Shown here piece after piece: positions 9,128-17,927 of a stretch of 64,000 bases of DNA. Source of the stretch: Bordetella parapertussis (lineage in GTDB: Bacteria; Pseudomonadota; Gammaproteobacteria; Burkholderiales; Casimicrobiaceae). The notes beneath the pieces were generated by a model. The model saw only the letters and a program-made list of their open reading frames with translations, was not told the DNA's origin and did not search any database. The position numbers and the translations under genes are program-made. The number at the start of each line of letters is the position of its first letter. Position 1 is the first letter of the stretch. The stretch is taken from contig CALQLA020000013.1 of NCBI GenBank assembly GCA_943331295.2, forward strand, positions 1 through 64,000, given 5' to 3'.

Positions 9128-10417
9128 CTACTTCCCGCCCATCACCAGCTTCGGCAGCCACAGCGTCAGCGGCGGCCACACGGTGATCGCGACCAGCACC
9201 GCCAGGAGCGGCACCAGCCACGGCAGGATCGCGCGCGATATCTGCTCGAACGTGATGTCGGCGATCCGCGCCATCACGAACAGCACCACGCCGATCGGCG
9301 GGTGGATCGTGCCGAGGATCAGGTTGAAGATCATGATCAGCCCGAACTGCACCGGGTCGATGCCGAAGCTCACCGCCGCCGGCACGAGGATCGGGATCAG
9401 GATCAGCATCGCCGCCAGCGCTTCCATGAAGCAGCCGACGATGAGCAGGATCACGTTGGTCACCAGCAGGAACACGAGCGGCTCGTGGATCGCGCCGACG
9501 ATCATCGGCGCCAGCGTCTGCGGAATGCGCGAGATCGACATGCACCAGCCGAGCGCGCCGGCCACCATCACCAGCACCATCACGATGCCCGTCGTCTCCG
9601 CGGTGTTGATGAGTATCGCCGGCAGGTCCTTGACCCGCAATGTCCGGTAGACGACGAAGCCGAGGAACAGCGCCCACAGGTCGGCGACTGCCGCGGCTTC
9701 CGTCGGCGTGAACGCGCCGCTGAACATGCCGCCCAGCAGGATTGCCGGCGTCATCAGCGCCCACACGCTTTCCTTGAACGCCTTCCACACGTCGGCCAGG
9801 CCGCCGAAGCTGTGACGCGGCAGGTCCTGGCGCGTCGCTACCCACGCCACCATCGCCATCAGCGACAGTCCCATCAGGATGCCGGGGATCACGCCGGCGA
9901 GGAACAGCCGGCCGATCGACGCGTCGGCGCTGACGCCGTAGATCACCATCGGCAGGCTGGGCGGGATGATCGGCCCGATGGTGGCCGCCGCCGAGCTGAT
10001 CGCCGCCGCGGTCTCGGGCCGGTAGCCGGCTTTCTTCATCGCGCGCACTTCGACGGCGCCGGTGCCCGCGGCGTCGGCGACGGCGGAGCCGACCATCCCG
10101 GCGAAGATCATGCTGGACAGGATGCTGGCGTGCGCGTAGCCACCGCGCAGCGCGCCGACGATCGACGTGGCGAAGCGCACGATGCGGTCGGTCAGGTTGG
10201 CCGCACCCAGCAGGTTGCCCATCAGGATGAAAAGCGGCGCCGCGACGAGCGGGAACGAGTTCATCGCCTGCGCCATCTTCTGCGGGACGATCGACGGCGA
10301 CATCCCGCCCAGCAGCACGAACGCGAGCGCGGCGAGCCCCATCGACGCGAACAGCGGCAGGCCGAGCAGGATGCTCGCGAGCCAGACGCCGATGATCTCG
10401 ATGATCAGCGGGTTCAC
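9128..10417 (-). CDS. dctM: TRAP transporter large permease (DctM)
   Basis: This is the 429-residue, multi-spanning large membrane subunit of a TRAP carboxylate importer. It is hydrophobic throughout, with family segments 'GMVGSAVADAAGTGAVEVRA', 'PPSLPMVIYGV', 'GAFTPTEAAAVADLWALF' and the C-terminal 'LGTIHPPIGVVLFV'. The GTG start at 10417 is fixed by its overlap with the DctQ stop (GTGA) and by the conserved opening hydrophobic helix. TRAP importers couple solute uptake to a sodium or proton gradient without ATP. It is the last gene of the minus-strand operon dctP-dctQ-dctM. Confidence 0.96.
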   Translation of the reverse strand: MNPLIIEIIGVWLASILLGLPLFASMGLAALAFVLLGGMSPSIVPQKMAQAMNSFPLVAAPLFILMGNLLGAANLTDRIVRFATSIVGALRGGYAHASILSSMIFAGMVGSAVADAAGTGAVEVRAMKKAGYRPETAAAISSAAATIGPIIPPSLPMVIYGVSADASIGRLFLAGVIPGILMGLSLMAMVAWVATRQDLPRHSFGGLADVWKAFKESVWALMTPAILLGGMFSGAFTPTEAAAVADLWALFLGFVVYRTLRVKDLPAILINTAETTGIVMVLVMVAGALGWCMSISRIPQTLAPMIVGAIHEPLVFLLVTNVILLIVGCFMEALAAMLILIPILVPAAVSFGIDPVQFGLIMIFNLILGTIHPPIGVVLFVMARIADITFEQISRAILPWLVPLLAVLVAITVWPPLTLWLPKLVMGGK

Positions 10418-10944
10418 CGCCGGCCCTCCGCGGCGGCGGCCGGCGGCGCGGGCGGCGGCGGGCGCAGCACCTGCACCACCTCCAGCACGCCCTGCGCCGC
10501 GGTGATGGCGCCGGCCAGCACCATCGGCACGTACATCCACGCCATCGAGATCGGCAGCGACGTCGCCTCGAGGTCGTGGTTGCGGCCGACCAGCCCCACG
10601 CTGTACCACGCGACGAGCACGCCGAACGCGGTGAGCGCCAGCTGGATCGCGAGCTCGGTGCCGCGGTGCAGCCACGGCGGCAGCCGGTCCTGGAAGAACC
10701 GGATGCGGACGTGGATGCGCTTCCGCGTCGCCAGCACCCAGCCGAACGCGGCGAGCCAGATCATCAGGAACCGCGACAGCTCGTCGGTCCAGATCAGCGG
10801 GCTGCCCAGCGTCCGGGTGGCGGCGCCCAGCGCGACGCAAGCCAGCAGCGCGACGACGAGCGCGCAGGCGACGAAGACGGCGGCGCGGTCGAAGCCGCCG
10901 GCGAGCTTGCGCAACAGGGGATCGGTCAAGGGAAGCCGCGGCAA
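10414..10944 (-). CDS. dctQ: TRAP transporter small permease (DctQ)
   Basis: This is a 176-residue four-helix small TRAP subunit. Helix 1 is 'AAVFVACALVVALLACVALG'. The typical loop is 'TDELSRFLMIWLAAFGWVLA' with the charged 'RKRIHVRIRFFQDRLP', and two further helices precede a proline/alanine-rich tail. DctQ pairs with DctM and docks the substrate-binding protein. It overlaps dctM by 4 bp and lies 37 bp downstream of dctP, consistent with one transcript. Confidence 0.93.
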   Translation of the reverse strand: MPRLPLTDPLLRKLAGGFDRAAVFVACALVVALLACVALGAATRTLGSPLIWTDELSRFLMIWLAAFGWVLATRKRIHVRIRFFQDRLPPWLHRGTELAIQLALTAFGVLVAWYSVGLVGRNHDLEATSLPISMAWMYVPMVLAGAITAAQGVLEVVQVLRPPPPAPPAAAAEGRR

Positions 10945-10981
10945 CCGCGGCGCCCGCGCGGGCGCCGCCGGCCGCGTCCGG

Positions 10982-11980
10982 TCACGCGGCGGAAACGCGC
11001 TCCCACAGGCCCTTGCCCCACTTCGCCTCGAACTTGGCGGGCAGGCTCGCCAGCACGGGCTTGCGGAAGCTCTCGACGTCGGGGGTGATGACCGTCATGC
11101 CGCCGGCCTTGAAGGTGTCGACCAGCTTCGCTTCCTGGCCCAGGATCTCGTTGTCCTGGATCAGGCCGTGGGTTTCGAGCGAGGCACGCAGCACCTGCTG
11201 CTGCTTCGCGTCGAGCGTCTTCCACGCGGTCTCGTTCACGACGATGAGCCTCGGCGTGAGGATGTGCCCGGTCAGGATCAGGTACTTCTGCACTTCGTTG
11301 AACTTGCCGCTCTGGATCGTCGGCAGCGGATTCTCCTGGCCGTCGACGGCGCCCTGCGAGAGCGCGAGGTAGAGCTCGCCGAAGTTGAGCGGCGTCGGCC
11401 GCGCGCCCCAGGCCTCGGCCATCGCGCGGAACGTGTCCACCTCGGGGATGCGCAGCTTGAAGCCCTTCATGTCGTCGACGGTGTTGATCGCCTTGCTGCC
11501 CGACGTGACGTGCCGCTTGCCGTAGTAGGTGGAGCCGATCACGCGCATCGAGCGCTTGGCGACGAGCTGCCCGTTCATGTCGTCGACGATCGGCGAGTTC
11601 AGCACGCGACGGATCTGCGCGGCGTCGCGCCAGATGTAGGGCGCCTCCAGGATCGAGAACTGCGGGACGAACTGGCCGAACTGCGCCGCGCCTTCGTCGA
11701 CGATCTGGATCGCGCCGCTCGACGCCGATTCGATGATGTCGCGCGAGGAGCCCAGCTGGCCCGCGGGGAAGGTCTGGATCTCCACCGCGCCGCCGGTCTT
11801 CTCCCGGACCTCCTTCGCCACCTTCTCCATCATCGCGACCGACGGGTGGTTGGCCGGCAGCACCGTCGCCCAGCGCAGCGTCGTCGCGGCGCGCGCGGGT
11901 CGCGGCAGTGCGGCGGCGACGGCGGTCGCCAGCGTGGCGCCGATCATGCCGCGCCGGGTCCAGCGCATCGAATCGTTCAT
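10982..11980 (-). CDS. dctP: TRAP transporter substrate-binding protein (DctP)
   Basis: This is a 332-residue periplasmic solute receptor. The signal peptide begins 'MRWTRRGMIGATLATAVAAA'; the RR with a hydrophobic follow-up resembles a Tat signal, although Sec export is possible. DctP family marks are 'FPAGQLGSSRDIIESASSG', 'GFKLRIPEVDTFRAMAEAWG' and 'ALSQGAVDGQENPLPTI'. Family members bind C4-dicarboxylates, sugar acids or other carboxylates through a conserved Arg; the ligand cannot be assigned. A clear GGAGG precedes the ATG. It heads the operon and is divergent from the DHDPS-family lyase, suggesting that a keto- or sugar-acid is imported and then cleaved (inference). Confidence 0.94.
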   Translation of the reverse strand: MNDSMRWTRRGMIGATLATAVAAALPRPARAATTLRWATVLPANHPSVAMMEKVAKEVREKTGGAVEIQTFPAGQLGSSRDIIESASSGAIQIVDEGAAQFGQFVPQFSILEAPYIWRDAAQIRRVLNSPIVDDMNGQLVAKRSMRVIGSTYYGKRHVTSGSKAINTVDDMKGFKLRIPEVDTFRAMAEAWGARPTPLNFGELYLALSQGAVDGQENPLPTIQSGKFNEVQKYLILTGHILTPRLIVVNETAWKTLDAKQQQVLRASLETHGLIQDNEILGQEAKLVDTFKAGGMTVITPDVESFRKPVLASLPAKFEAKWGKGLWERVSAA

Positions 11981-12046
11981 TTGTGCATCCTCCTGATTGG
12001 GCGGCGGAGCGGCGATCCTCGCGGGAAGGGGATCCGGTCCCGGGTT

Positions 12047-12117
12047 GCTACGATACCGGGATCGCCTGCGGAGTCAACCGACCGCGGCGCTGCCGGCAAG
12101 GTGATGGGTATCGAAGC
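12047..12117. promoter_or_regulatory. Paired inverted sites in the dctP/lyase divergent region
   Basis: GCTACGATACC (12047-12057) and GGTATCGAAGC (12107-12117) are inverted copies matching at 10 of 11 bases, with 49 bp between them. They lie in the 214-bp gap between the divergent dctPQM operon and the DHDPS-family gene. Such pairs are typical of dimeric repressors that control divergent catabolic genes, but no regulator gene is adjacent, so this is a candidate only. Confidence 0.4.
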
Positions 12118-12194
12118 GCCTGCCGCCCGTGTTTCAATGGCGGTCCTCGGCGCGATCGCGCGCCGCTGTCCCCGCATTCAAGACGAGGCTCCCG

Positions 12195-13106
12195 ATGACG
12201 CAACGAATCCAAGGCGTGCTGGCGCCGGTGCTGACGCCGTTCAAGTCCGACTACAGCCCCGACGCCGCGCGGCTGATCGCGCACTGCAAGTGGCTGATCG
12301 CGTCGGGTTCCGGCCTGGCGCTCTTCGGCACCAACTCGGAGGCGAATTCGCTGACCGTCGACGAGCGGATGTCGCTGCTCGACCAGGTCATCGATGCCGG
12401 CGTCGACCCGGCGCGGATCATGCCCGGCACCGGCTGCTGCGCGGCCGGCGACACCGTGCGGCTCTCCGCGCATGCGGTGAGCCGGGGCTGCGCCGGCGTG
12501 CTGATGCTGCCGCCGTTCTACTACAAGGGCGTGTCCGACGAAGGCCTGTTCCGCAGCTTCGCGAACGTGATCGAGCGCGTGAACGACGACCGGCTGCGCG
12601 TGTACCTGTACCACATCCCGCCCGTCGCGCAGGTGGGCATCAGCGCCGCGCTGATCGACCGCCTGCTCGGGGCCTATCCGGGCATCGTCGCCGGGATGAA
12701 GGATTCGTCGGGCGACTGGGCCAACATCCACGCGATGCTCGAAGCGTTCGCGCCGCGCGGCTTCGACGTGTTCGTGGGCAGCGAGATGTACCTGCTGGCG
12801 TCGATGAAGCACGGCGCGAAGGGCGCGATCAGCGCCGCCGCGAACATCATCCCGGGACTGATCTCCACGCTGCACCGGACGTGGCAGGCCGCGGACGCCG
12901 AGGCGCAGCAGGCGCGGCTCGACGCGGTGCGCGCCGTCATGATCAAGCAGCCGATGCTGCCGGCGTTGAAGCGCGTCGTGGCCCACTGGCGCCACGACGA
13001 CGAATGGGCGCGCGTGCGCCCGCCGCTGGTCGAGCTGACGGCGTCGCAGGCCGCCACGCTGGTCGATGGGCTGCAGAAGATCGGCTTCGACATGCCGGGG
13101 GTATAG
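12195..13106 (+). CDS. Dihydrodipicolinate synthase / N-acetylneuraminate lyase family protein
   Basis: This is a 303-residue class I aldolase TIM barrel. Visible family features are '[20 protein letters not shown]', the substrate-loop-like '[17 protein letters not shown]' (in place of the GTTGE core of DapA), the catalytic tyrosine region 'YLYHIPPV' and the Schiff-base Lys169 in '[13 protein letters not shown]'. The altered GT(N/T)xE loop and the partnership with a TRAP importer argue for a catabolic keto-acid or sugar-acid lyase rather than lysine biosynthesis (inference). The ATG at 12195 matches the usual length; the longer frame adds 22 residues of no recognisable kind. Confidence 0.88.
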   Translation: MTQRIQGVLAPVLTPFKSDYSPDAARLIAHCKWLIASGSGLALFGTNSEANSLTVDERMSLLDQVIDAGVDPARIMPGTGCCAAGDTVRLSAHAVSRGCAGVLMLPPFYYKGVSDEGLFRSFANVIERVNDDRLRVYLYHIPPVAQVGISAALIDRLLGAYPGIVAGMKDSSGDWANIHAMLEAFAPRGFDVFVGSEMYLLASMKHGAKGAISAAANIIPGLISTLHRTWQAADAEAQQARLDAVRAVMIKQPMLPALKRVVAHWRHDDEWARVRPPLVELTASQAATLVDGLQKIGFDMPGV

Positions 13107-13236
13107 CAACGGCCCCCCGGCCGGCTGCTCCCGGCTCGAAAGGGGCGATCTTCCGTTCGGGTCGCCGGGCCTGTGGGGGCGCGCGACCCGCTGCCTGCCG
13201 GCTCCGATGTTGCACTGCGGTATGATCGGCATCCCC

Positions 13237-16200
13237 ATGAATGCATTGACCGACTCCTTCCTCGCCGTCCGCGACCCGCAGGCCGACGCGCCGCGCCTGC
13301 GCGAGATTCCGTACAACTACACGTCGTTCTCCGACCGCGAGATCGTCATCAGGCTGCTGGGCGAGCCGATGTGGCAGCTGCTGGCGGACCTGCGCAGCGA
13401 GCGCCGGACCGGCCGCTCGGCGCGGATGCTGTTCGAGGTGCTGGGCGACATCTGGGTGGTCGACCGCAATCCCTACCTGCAGGACGACCTGCAGGACAAT
13501 CCGAAGCGGCGGCAGCTCCTGGTCGACGCGTTGCACCACCGGCTGGACGAGATCGAGAAGCGCCGCGCCGCCGCCGCGCCGGTGCCCGCGGCCGTGGACG
13601 CGGAGCGCAGCGCCAAGGTCGAGACGCTGATCCGCACCGCGCGCGAGGCCGTCGACCGCTTCGCCGCGGGCTTCGACGCCACCGGCACGCTGCGGCGCAA
13701 GGTCCTGCGCACGCTGGGCCGCCACACCGCGCGCGACAACATCGCATTCGACGGCCTGGCCCGGGTCTCGCACGTCACCGACGCCACCGACTGGCGGGTC
13801 GAATACCCGTTCGTCGTGCTGTACCCCGAAAGCGAGGACGAGGTGCGCGGGCTCGTCGCCGGCTGCATCGAGCTGGGGCTCACGATCATCCCGCGCGGCG
13901 GCGGCACCGGCTACACCGGCGGCGGCATCCCGCTCGATGCCCGCTCGGCGGTGATCAACACCGAGAAGCTGGAGCGCCTGTCGGCGATCGAACCGAGGGT
14001 GCTGCGGGGAGGCGCCGCGCCGGTCGCGACCGTCGACTGCGGCGCGGGTGTGGTCACCCGGCGCGTGATGGAGGCGGCGGAGGCGGCGGGCCTCGTGTTC
14101 GCCGTTGACCCGACGTCGGCCGACGCGTCGTGCATCGGCGGCAACGTCGCGATGAACGCCGGCGGCAAGAAGGCCGTGCTGTGGGGCACCGCGCTCGACA
14201 ACCTGGTGTCGTGGCGGATGGTGACGCCCGACGCCGAGTGGCTCGAGGTGACCCGCCTCGACCACAACCTCGGCAAGATCCACGACGCCGCCGTCGCGAC
14301 CTTCGGCCTCGTCTGGTACGCCGCCGACGGCCGGACCGAGACGCGTCGCGAGACGCTCGCGATCCCGGGCAGCACGTTCCGGAAGGCGGGGCTCGGCAAG
14401 GACGTCACCGACAAGTTCCTGGCCGGGCTCCCCGGCATCCAGAAGGAAGGCTGCGACGGGCTCATCACGTCGGCGCGCTTCGTGCTGCACCGGATGCCGC
14501 CGGCGATCCGCACCGTCTGCCTCGAGTTCTTCGGGCAGGTGCGCGACTCGACGCCGGCGATCGTCGAGATCAAGCGCTACGTCGACGGCCTGGGCAGCGG
14601 CGCGGCCGGCGCGCGCGTGCTGCTGGCCGGCCTCGAGCACCTCGACGAGCGCTACGTGAAGGCGGTCGGCTACGCGACCAAGGCCAAGCGGCACGGCCGG
14701 CCGAAGATGGTGCTGCTGGGCGACATCGTCGGCGACAGCGACGACGCCGTGGCGCGCGCCGCGTCGGAGGTGATCCGGATCGCCAACGCCCGCGGCGCCG
14801 AGGGCTTCGTCGCGGTGTCGGCCGAGGCGCGGCGCAAGTTCTGGCTCGACCGCGCGCGCACGGCGGCGATCGCCAAGCACACCAACGCGTTCAAGATCAA
14901 CGAGGACGTCGTGATCCCGCTCGACCGCCTCGGCGACTACACCGACGGCATCGAGCGGATCAACATCGAGCTGTCGATCGCGAACAAGCTCGCCCTCTGC
15001 GCCGCGCTCGGCGCGTTCTTCGCCGGGCCCGCGCTGGCCCACGCCTGGGGCGTGAGCGACGAGTCGCGGCCGGAGCAGGAGCTGGTCGACGCCAAGGTCG
15101 ACGAGGCGCGCGCGCTGGTCGCGGCGACCCGCGCGCGCTGGCAGGACCTGGCCGACCGCATCGACGAGACCTTCCCGGCGCTGCAGGACCACTCGCTGGT
15201 CGTGTCGTGGAAGGCGGAGCTGAAGCGCCCGCTGGAGGAGATCTTCGCGGGCCTCGCGTTCGCGCCGGTGATGGCCCGCTGCAACGCGATCCACGCCGAC
15301 GTGCTGCACGGCCGCGTGTTCGTCGCGCTGCACATGCATGCCGGCGACGGCAACGTGCACACCAACCTGCCGGTCAATTCGGACGACTACGCGATGCTGC
15401 AGGAGGCCAACGCCGCGGTCGCGCGGATCATGGCGCTGGCGCGGCGCCTCGACGGCGTGATCTCCGGCGAGCACGGCATCGGGCTCACCAAGCTCGAATA
15501 CCTGACGCCCGAGGAGCTGGCGCCGTTCGCCGCGTACAAGGCACGGATCGATCCCGACGGGCGGTTCAACGCGGGCAAGCTGCTCGCCGGCGCCGACCTG
15601 TCGAACGCGTACACGCCGAGCTTCTCGCTGATCGGCCACGAGAGCCTGATCCTCGAGGCGTCCGAGGTCGGCGGCATCGCCGAGTCGATCAAGGACTGCC
15701 TGCGCTGCGGCAAGTGCAAGCCGGTGTGCTCGACGCACGTGCCGCGGGCGAACCTGCTCTATTCGCCGCGCAACAAGATCCTCGCCACGTCGCTGCTGAT
15801 CGAGGCCTTCCTGTACGAGGAGCAGACGCGGCGCGGCGTCAGCCTGCGCCACTTCGACGAGTTCGCCGACGTCGCCGACCACTGCACCGTCTGCCACAAG
15901 TGCAAGACGCCGTGCCCGGTCGACATCGACTTCGGCGACGTGTCGATCGCGATGCGCAACCTGCTGCGCCGGCAGGGCAAGAAGAAGTTCAATCCCGGCA
16001 CCGCGGCGTCGATGTTCTTCCTCAACGCCACCGACCCGGCGACGATCAAGCTCACCAAGAAGCTGATGATCGACTGGGGCTACGGCGCGCAGCGGCTCGC
16101 GTACCGGGTGGCGAAGCGCTTCGGCTTGACCGGCCTCCAGACCGCGCGGCCGCCGGCCACGCTGGGACGCGCGCCGCTGAAGGCGCAGGTGATCCACTTC

Positions 16201-17106
16201 ATCAACAAGCCGATGCCGGGCGGCCTGCCGAGGCGCACGGCGCGCGCGCTGCTGGACATCGAGGACGACACCGTCATCCCGATCATCCGCGACCCGCGGA
16301 AGGTCAACGACGACTCGGACGCCGTGTTCTATTTCCCGGGCTGCGGCTCCGAGCGGCTGTTCTCGCAGGTGGGGCTCGCGACGCAGGCGATGCTCTACCA
16401 CGTGGGCGCGCAGTGCGTGCTGCCGCCCGGCTACCTCTGCTGCGGCTATCCGCAGATCTCGGCCGGCGACCAGGACCGCGGCCAGAAGATCGTCACCGAC
16501 AACCGGGTGCTTTTCCACCGCGTCGCCAACACGCTCAACTACCTCGACATCAAGACGGTCGTCGTGTCCTGCGGCACGTGCATGGACCAGCTCGAGAAGT
16601 ACGAGTTCGGCAAGATCTTCCCCGGGTGCCGGCTGCTCGACATTCACGAGTACCTGCTGGAAAAGGGCGTGCGGCTCGACGCCGTGGGCGGCGTGCGCTA
16701 CATGTACCACGACCCCTGCCATTCGCCGATGAAGGTCTACCAGCCGCTGACGGTCGTCAACGAGCTGCTGGGCGTCGACGTCGCGCTGAACAAGCGCTGC
16801 TGCGGCGAATCGGGGACGCTCGCGATCAGCCGGCCCGACATCTCGACCCAGGTCCGCTTCCGCAAGGAAGAGGAGATGCGGCAGGGCGCGGCGGCGCTGC
16901 GCGCGGACGGCGCGTTCGACGGCAAGGTGAAGATCCTGACGTCCTGCCCGTCGTGCCTGCAGGGCCTGTCGCGCTTCAACGACGACGCTGGCACCGACGC
17001 CGACTACATCGTCGTCGAGCTGGCGAAGCGCATCCTCGGCCCCGACTGGATGCAGGAGTACGTCGCCCGCGCCAACAACGGCGGCATCGAGCGCATCCTC
17101 GTCTGA
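13237..17106 (+). CDS. Giant FAD-linked / 4Fe-4S oxidoreductase (DUF3683-type, D-2-hydroxyacid dehydrogenase-like)
   Basis: This is a 1289-residue multidomain flavoprotein. In order: a DUF3683-like N-terminus ('[19 protein letters not shown]'); an FAD_binding_4 domain with '[12 protein letters not shown]' from residue 219; a FAD-oxidase C domain with '[14 protein letters not shown]' and '[13 protein letters not shown]'; a ferredoxin-like domain with two 4Fe-4S motifs, '[11 protein letters not shown]' (residue 821 on) and '[12 protein letters not shown]' (883 on); and two cysteine-rich CCG domains ('FPGCGSE', 'CCGYPQ' and 'HDPCHSP', 'CCGESG'). This fuses GlcD- and GlcF-like functions. Such enzymes oxidise D-lactate or other D-2-hydroxyacids and pass electrons to quinone, but the substrate here is unproven. 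The ATG at 13237 lies just before the conserved N-terminus; ATGs at 13207 and 13222 are alternatives. A TATGAT box at 13221 sits very close to the start. Confidence 0.92.
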   Translation: MNALTDSFLAVRDPQADAPRLREIPYNYTSFSDREIVIRLLGEPMWQLLADLRSERRTGRSARMLFEVLGDIWVVDRNPYLQDDLQDNPKRRQLLVDALHHRLDEIEKRRAAAAPVPAAVDAERSAKVETLIRTAREAVDRFAAGFDATGTLRRKVLRTLGRHTARDNIAFDGLARVSHVTDATDWRVEYPFVVLYPESEDEVRGLVAGCIELGLTIIPRGGGTGYTGGGIPLDARSAVINTEKLERLSAIEPRVLRGGAAPVATVDCGAGVVTRRVMEAAEAAGLVFAVDPTSADASCIGGNVAMNAGGKKAVLWGTALDNLVSWRMVTPDAEWLEVTRLDHNLGKIHDAAVATFGLVWYAADGRTETRRETLAIPGSTFRKAGLGKDVTDKFLAGLPGIQKEGCDGLITSARFVLHRMPPAIRTVCLEFFGQVRDSTPAIVEIKRYVDGLGSGAAGARVLLAGLEHLDERYVKAVGYATKAKRHGRPKMVLLGDIVGDSDDAVARAASEVIRIANARGAEGFVAVSAEARRKFWLDRARTAAIAKHTNAFKINEDVVIPLDRLGDYTDGIERINIELSIANKLALCAALGAFFAGPALAHAWGVSDESRPEQELVDAKVDEARALVAATRARWQDLADRIDETFPALQDHSLVVSWKAELKRPLEEIFAGLAFAPVMARCNAIHADVLHGRVFVALHMHAGDGNVHTNLPVNSDDYAMLQEANAAVARIMALARRLDGVISGEHGIGLTKLEYLTPEELAPFAAYKARIDPDGRFNAGKLLAGADLSNAYTPSFSLIGHESLILEASEVGGIAESIKDCLRCGKCKPVCSTHVPRANLLYSPRNKILATSLLIEAFLYEEQTRRGVSLRHFDEFADVADHCTVCHKCKTPCPVDIDFGDVSIAMRNLLRRQGKKKFNPGTAASMFFLNATDPATIKLTKKLMIDWGYGAQRLAYRVAKRFGLTGLQTARPPATLGRAPLKAQVIHFINKPMPGGLPRRTARALLDIEDDTVIPIIRDPRKVNDDSDAVFYFPGCGSERLFSQVGLATQAMLYHVGAQCVLPPGYLCCGYPQISAGDQDRGQKIVTDNRVLFHRVANTLNYLDIKTVVVSCGTCMDQLEKYEFGKIFPGCRLLDIHEYLLEKGVRLDAVGGVRYMYHDPCHSPMKVYQPLTVVNELLGVDVALNKRCCGESGTLAISRPDISTQVRFRKEEEMRQGAAALRADGAFDGKVKILTSCPSCLQGLSRFNDDAGTDADYIVVELAKRILGPDWMQEYVARANNGGIERILV

Positions 17107-17126
17107 CGTTGGCCGGGGAGCCTTGT

Positions 17127-17214
17127 GTAGCCCGGGTTGAGCGCCAGCGAAACCCGGGGCGAGGCGCAAACGGGCACGGTCCACCCGGGTTTCGCGTTGC
17201 GCAACCCGGGCTAC
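17127..17214. repeat. GTAGCCCGG inverted-repeat element, copy 2 (88 bp)
   Basis: It has the same length and nearly the same sequence as the copy at 5701. The left arm GTAGCCCGGGTTGAGCGC leads into CAGCGAAACCCGGGG, the centre is GAGGCGCAAACGGGCACGG and the right arm ends GCAACCCGGGCTAC. It starts 20 bp after the oxidoreductase stop and ends 18 bp before the stop of the opposing 60-residue gene, again in a convergent gap. Confidence 0.93.
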
Positions 17215-17232
17215 GGGCTGCAATCCGTCGAT

Positions 17233-17415
17233 TCAACGGCCGGCCGCATCGCCCTTGGCGCAGCACAACTGGGCGACGAGCGCCGCCTCCGGCGACGGCG
17301 GCGCTTCGTTCAGCAGCCAGGGAATGCCGATCGCCACGGCGACGTAGAGGACGACCGCCGCGAGCGCGGCGCCGAGCGTGGAGCGGCGAGTCGGGTAGGC
17401 GTGGGTCGTGTTCAT
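17233..17415 (-). CDS. Small single-span membrane protein, unknown
   Basis: This is a 60-residue protein with one confident transmembrane helix ('LGAALAAVVLYVAVAIGIPW'). A short basic N-terminus (MNTTHAYPTRRST) precedes it, and an alanine-rich tail contains a Cys-Cys pair ('AQLCCAKGD'). I do not recognise a family. The ATG at 17415 has a near-perfect ribosome-binding site, GGAGGTAA, at about the right distance, which makes translation credible. That site lies in the first copy of a 60-bp tandem repeat. A longer in-frame reading from 17697 exists but would translate through the repeats and a strong terminator, so I reject it. Confidence 0.6.
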   Translation of the reverse strand: MNTTHAYPTRRSTLGAALAAVVLYVAVAIGIPWLLNEAPPSPEAALVAQLCCAKGDAAGR

Positions 17416-17416
17416 G

Positions 17417-17536
17417 GGATTACCTCCGTGCTTCGCACTGCGGTGTTCGCCCTCGGGACGGCCCTTCGGGCTCACTGGACTACCTTCGTCCTTCGGACTC
17501 CGGTGTTCGCCCTCGGGGCGGCCCTTCGGGCTCACG
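17417..17536. repeat. 60-bp tandem duplication of CTTCGG-type hairpins (2 copies)
   Basis: Bases 17417-17476 and 17477-17536 align over exactly 60 bp with about 7-8 mismatches. Each unit holds two short hairpins, GTGCTTCGCAC (copy 1) or GTCCTTCGGAC (copy 2), and GCCCTTCGGGC in both. The changes in the first hairpin are paired (G-C to C-G), keeping the stem. Units of this look are frequent between genes in Burkholderiales (recollection, not a search). Copy 1 also contains the Shine-Dalgarno of the 60-residue gene. Confidence 0.88.
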
Positions 17537-17580
17537 CACATCTCCTGCGGGGTGATGCGGGTTCCGGCGCGGTGGCCGGG

Positions 17581-17626
17581 AAAAAGCCCCGCGGCAGCGG
17601 CCGGAGTCCGGTCGCGCCGCGCGGGG
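17581..17626 (-). terminator. Strong intrinsic terminator reading leftwards
   Basis: On the minus strand CCCCGCG (17626-17620) pairs with CGCGGGG (17593-17587). A nested GACCGGA/TCCGGCC stem sits inside, and the hairpin is followed directly by CTTTTT. Stem and U-tract meet the usual criteria. It lies upstream of the 60-residue gene on the same strand, with no recognised minus-strand gene to its right, so it may end a short leader or antisense transcript. The rest of the gap 17537-17927 shows only the promoter-like box at 17828. Confidence 0.65.
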
Positions 17627-17827
17627 TGGAGGAAACCGTCCCGCGCGGTGGCGCATCGGGCACTGTGTTGGGGCGTCGCGGCGGGGTTGTTGTCCATGCC
17701 GCTACGATAGGTCGCGGGCGCCCGCTCCCGCAGCGGAGGATTGCGGCGCCGGAATGCAGAATATTCACGCGTCGCGGCCCGCCGGCTCTCGCCGCGTTTC
17801 CGGGCCGCGCCGGCAGCCGGGGCTTTG

Positions 17828-17836
17828 TGCTATAAA
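17828..17836 (+). promoter_or_regulatory. Extended -10 promoter candidate for the gene at 17928
   Basis: TGCTATAAA fits the extended -10 form TGnTATAAT at 5 of 6 positions in an otherwise very GC-rich gap. No convincing -35 hexamer lies 16-18 bp upstream, as is common for extended -10 promoters. The start point would be near 17843, giving an 85-base leader. Confidence 0.45.
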
Positions 17837-17927
17837 TAGGCACGATCCGGGCCAGCCGCCGCCGAAGCCTCCATCGGGTGCGCGCCGCGGTCCACAACCC
17901 GTGATCGCAGGCGAGAGGTGCTCGATC

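Noticed and set aside
13221..13226. TATGAT box before the giant oxidoreductase
   Set aside because: There is no TG extension or -35, and the implied start point would be only a few bases before the ATG.
12943..17223. 1426-codon open frame on the minus strand
   Set aside because: It is a shadow of the oxidoreductase gene with low-complexity composition and no family signature.
17416..17697. N-terminal extension of the 60-residue protein
   Set aside because: It would translate two hairpin repeats (giving Pro-Lys-Gly-Arg-Pro-Glu-Gly-Glu-His) and a strong terminator; the GGAGGTAA before 17415 argues for the short form.
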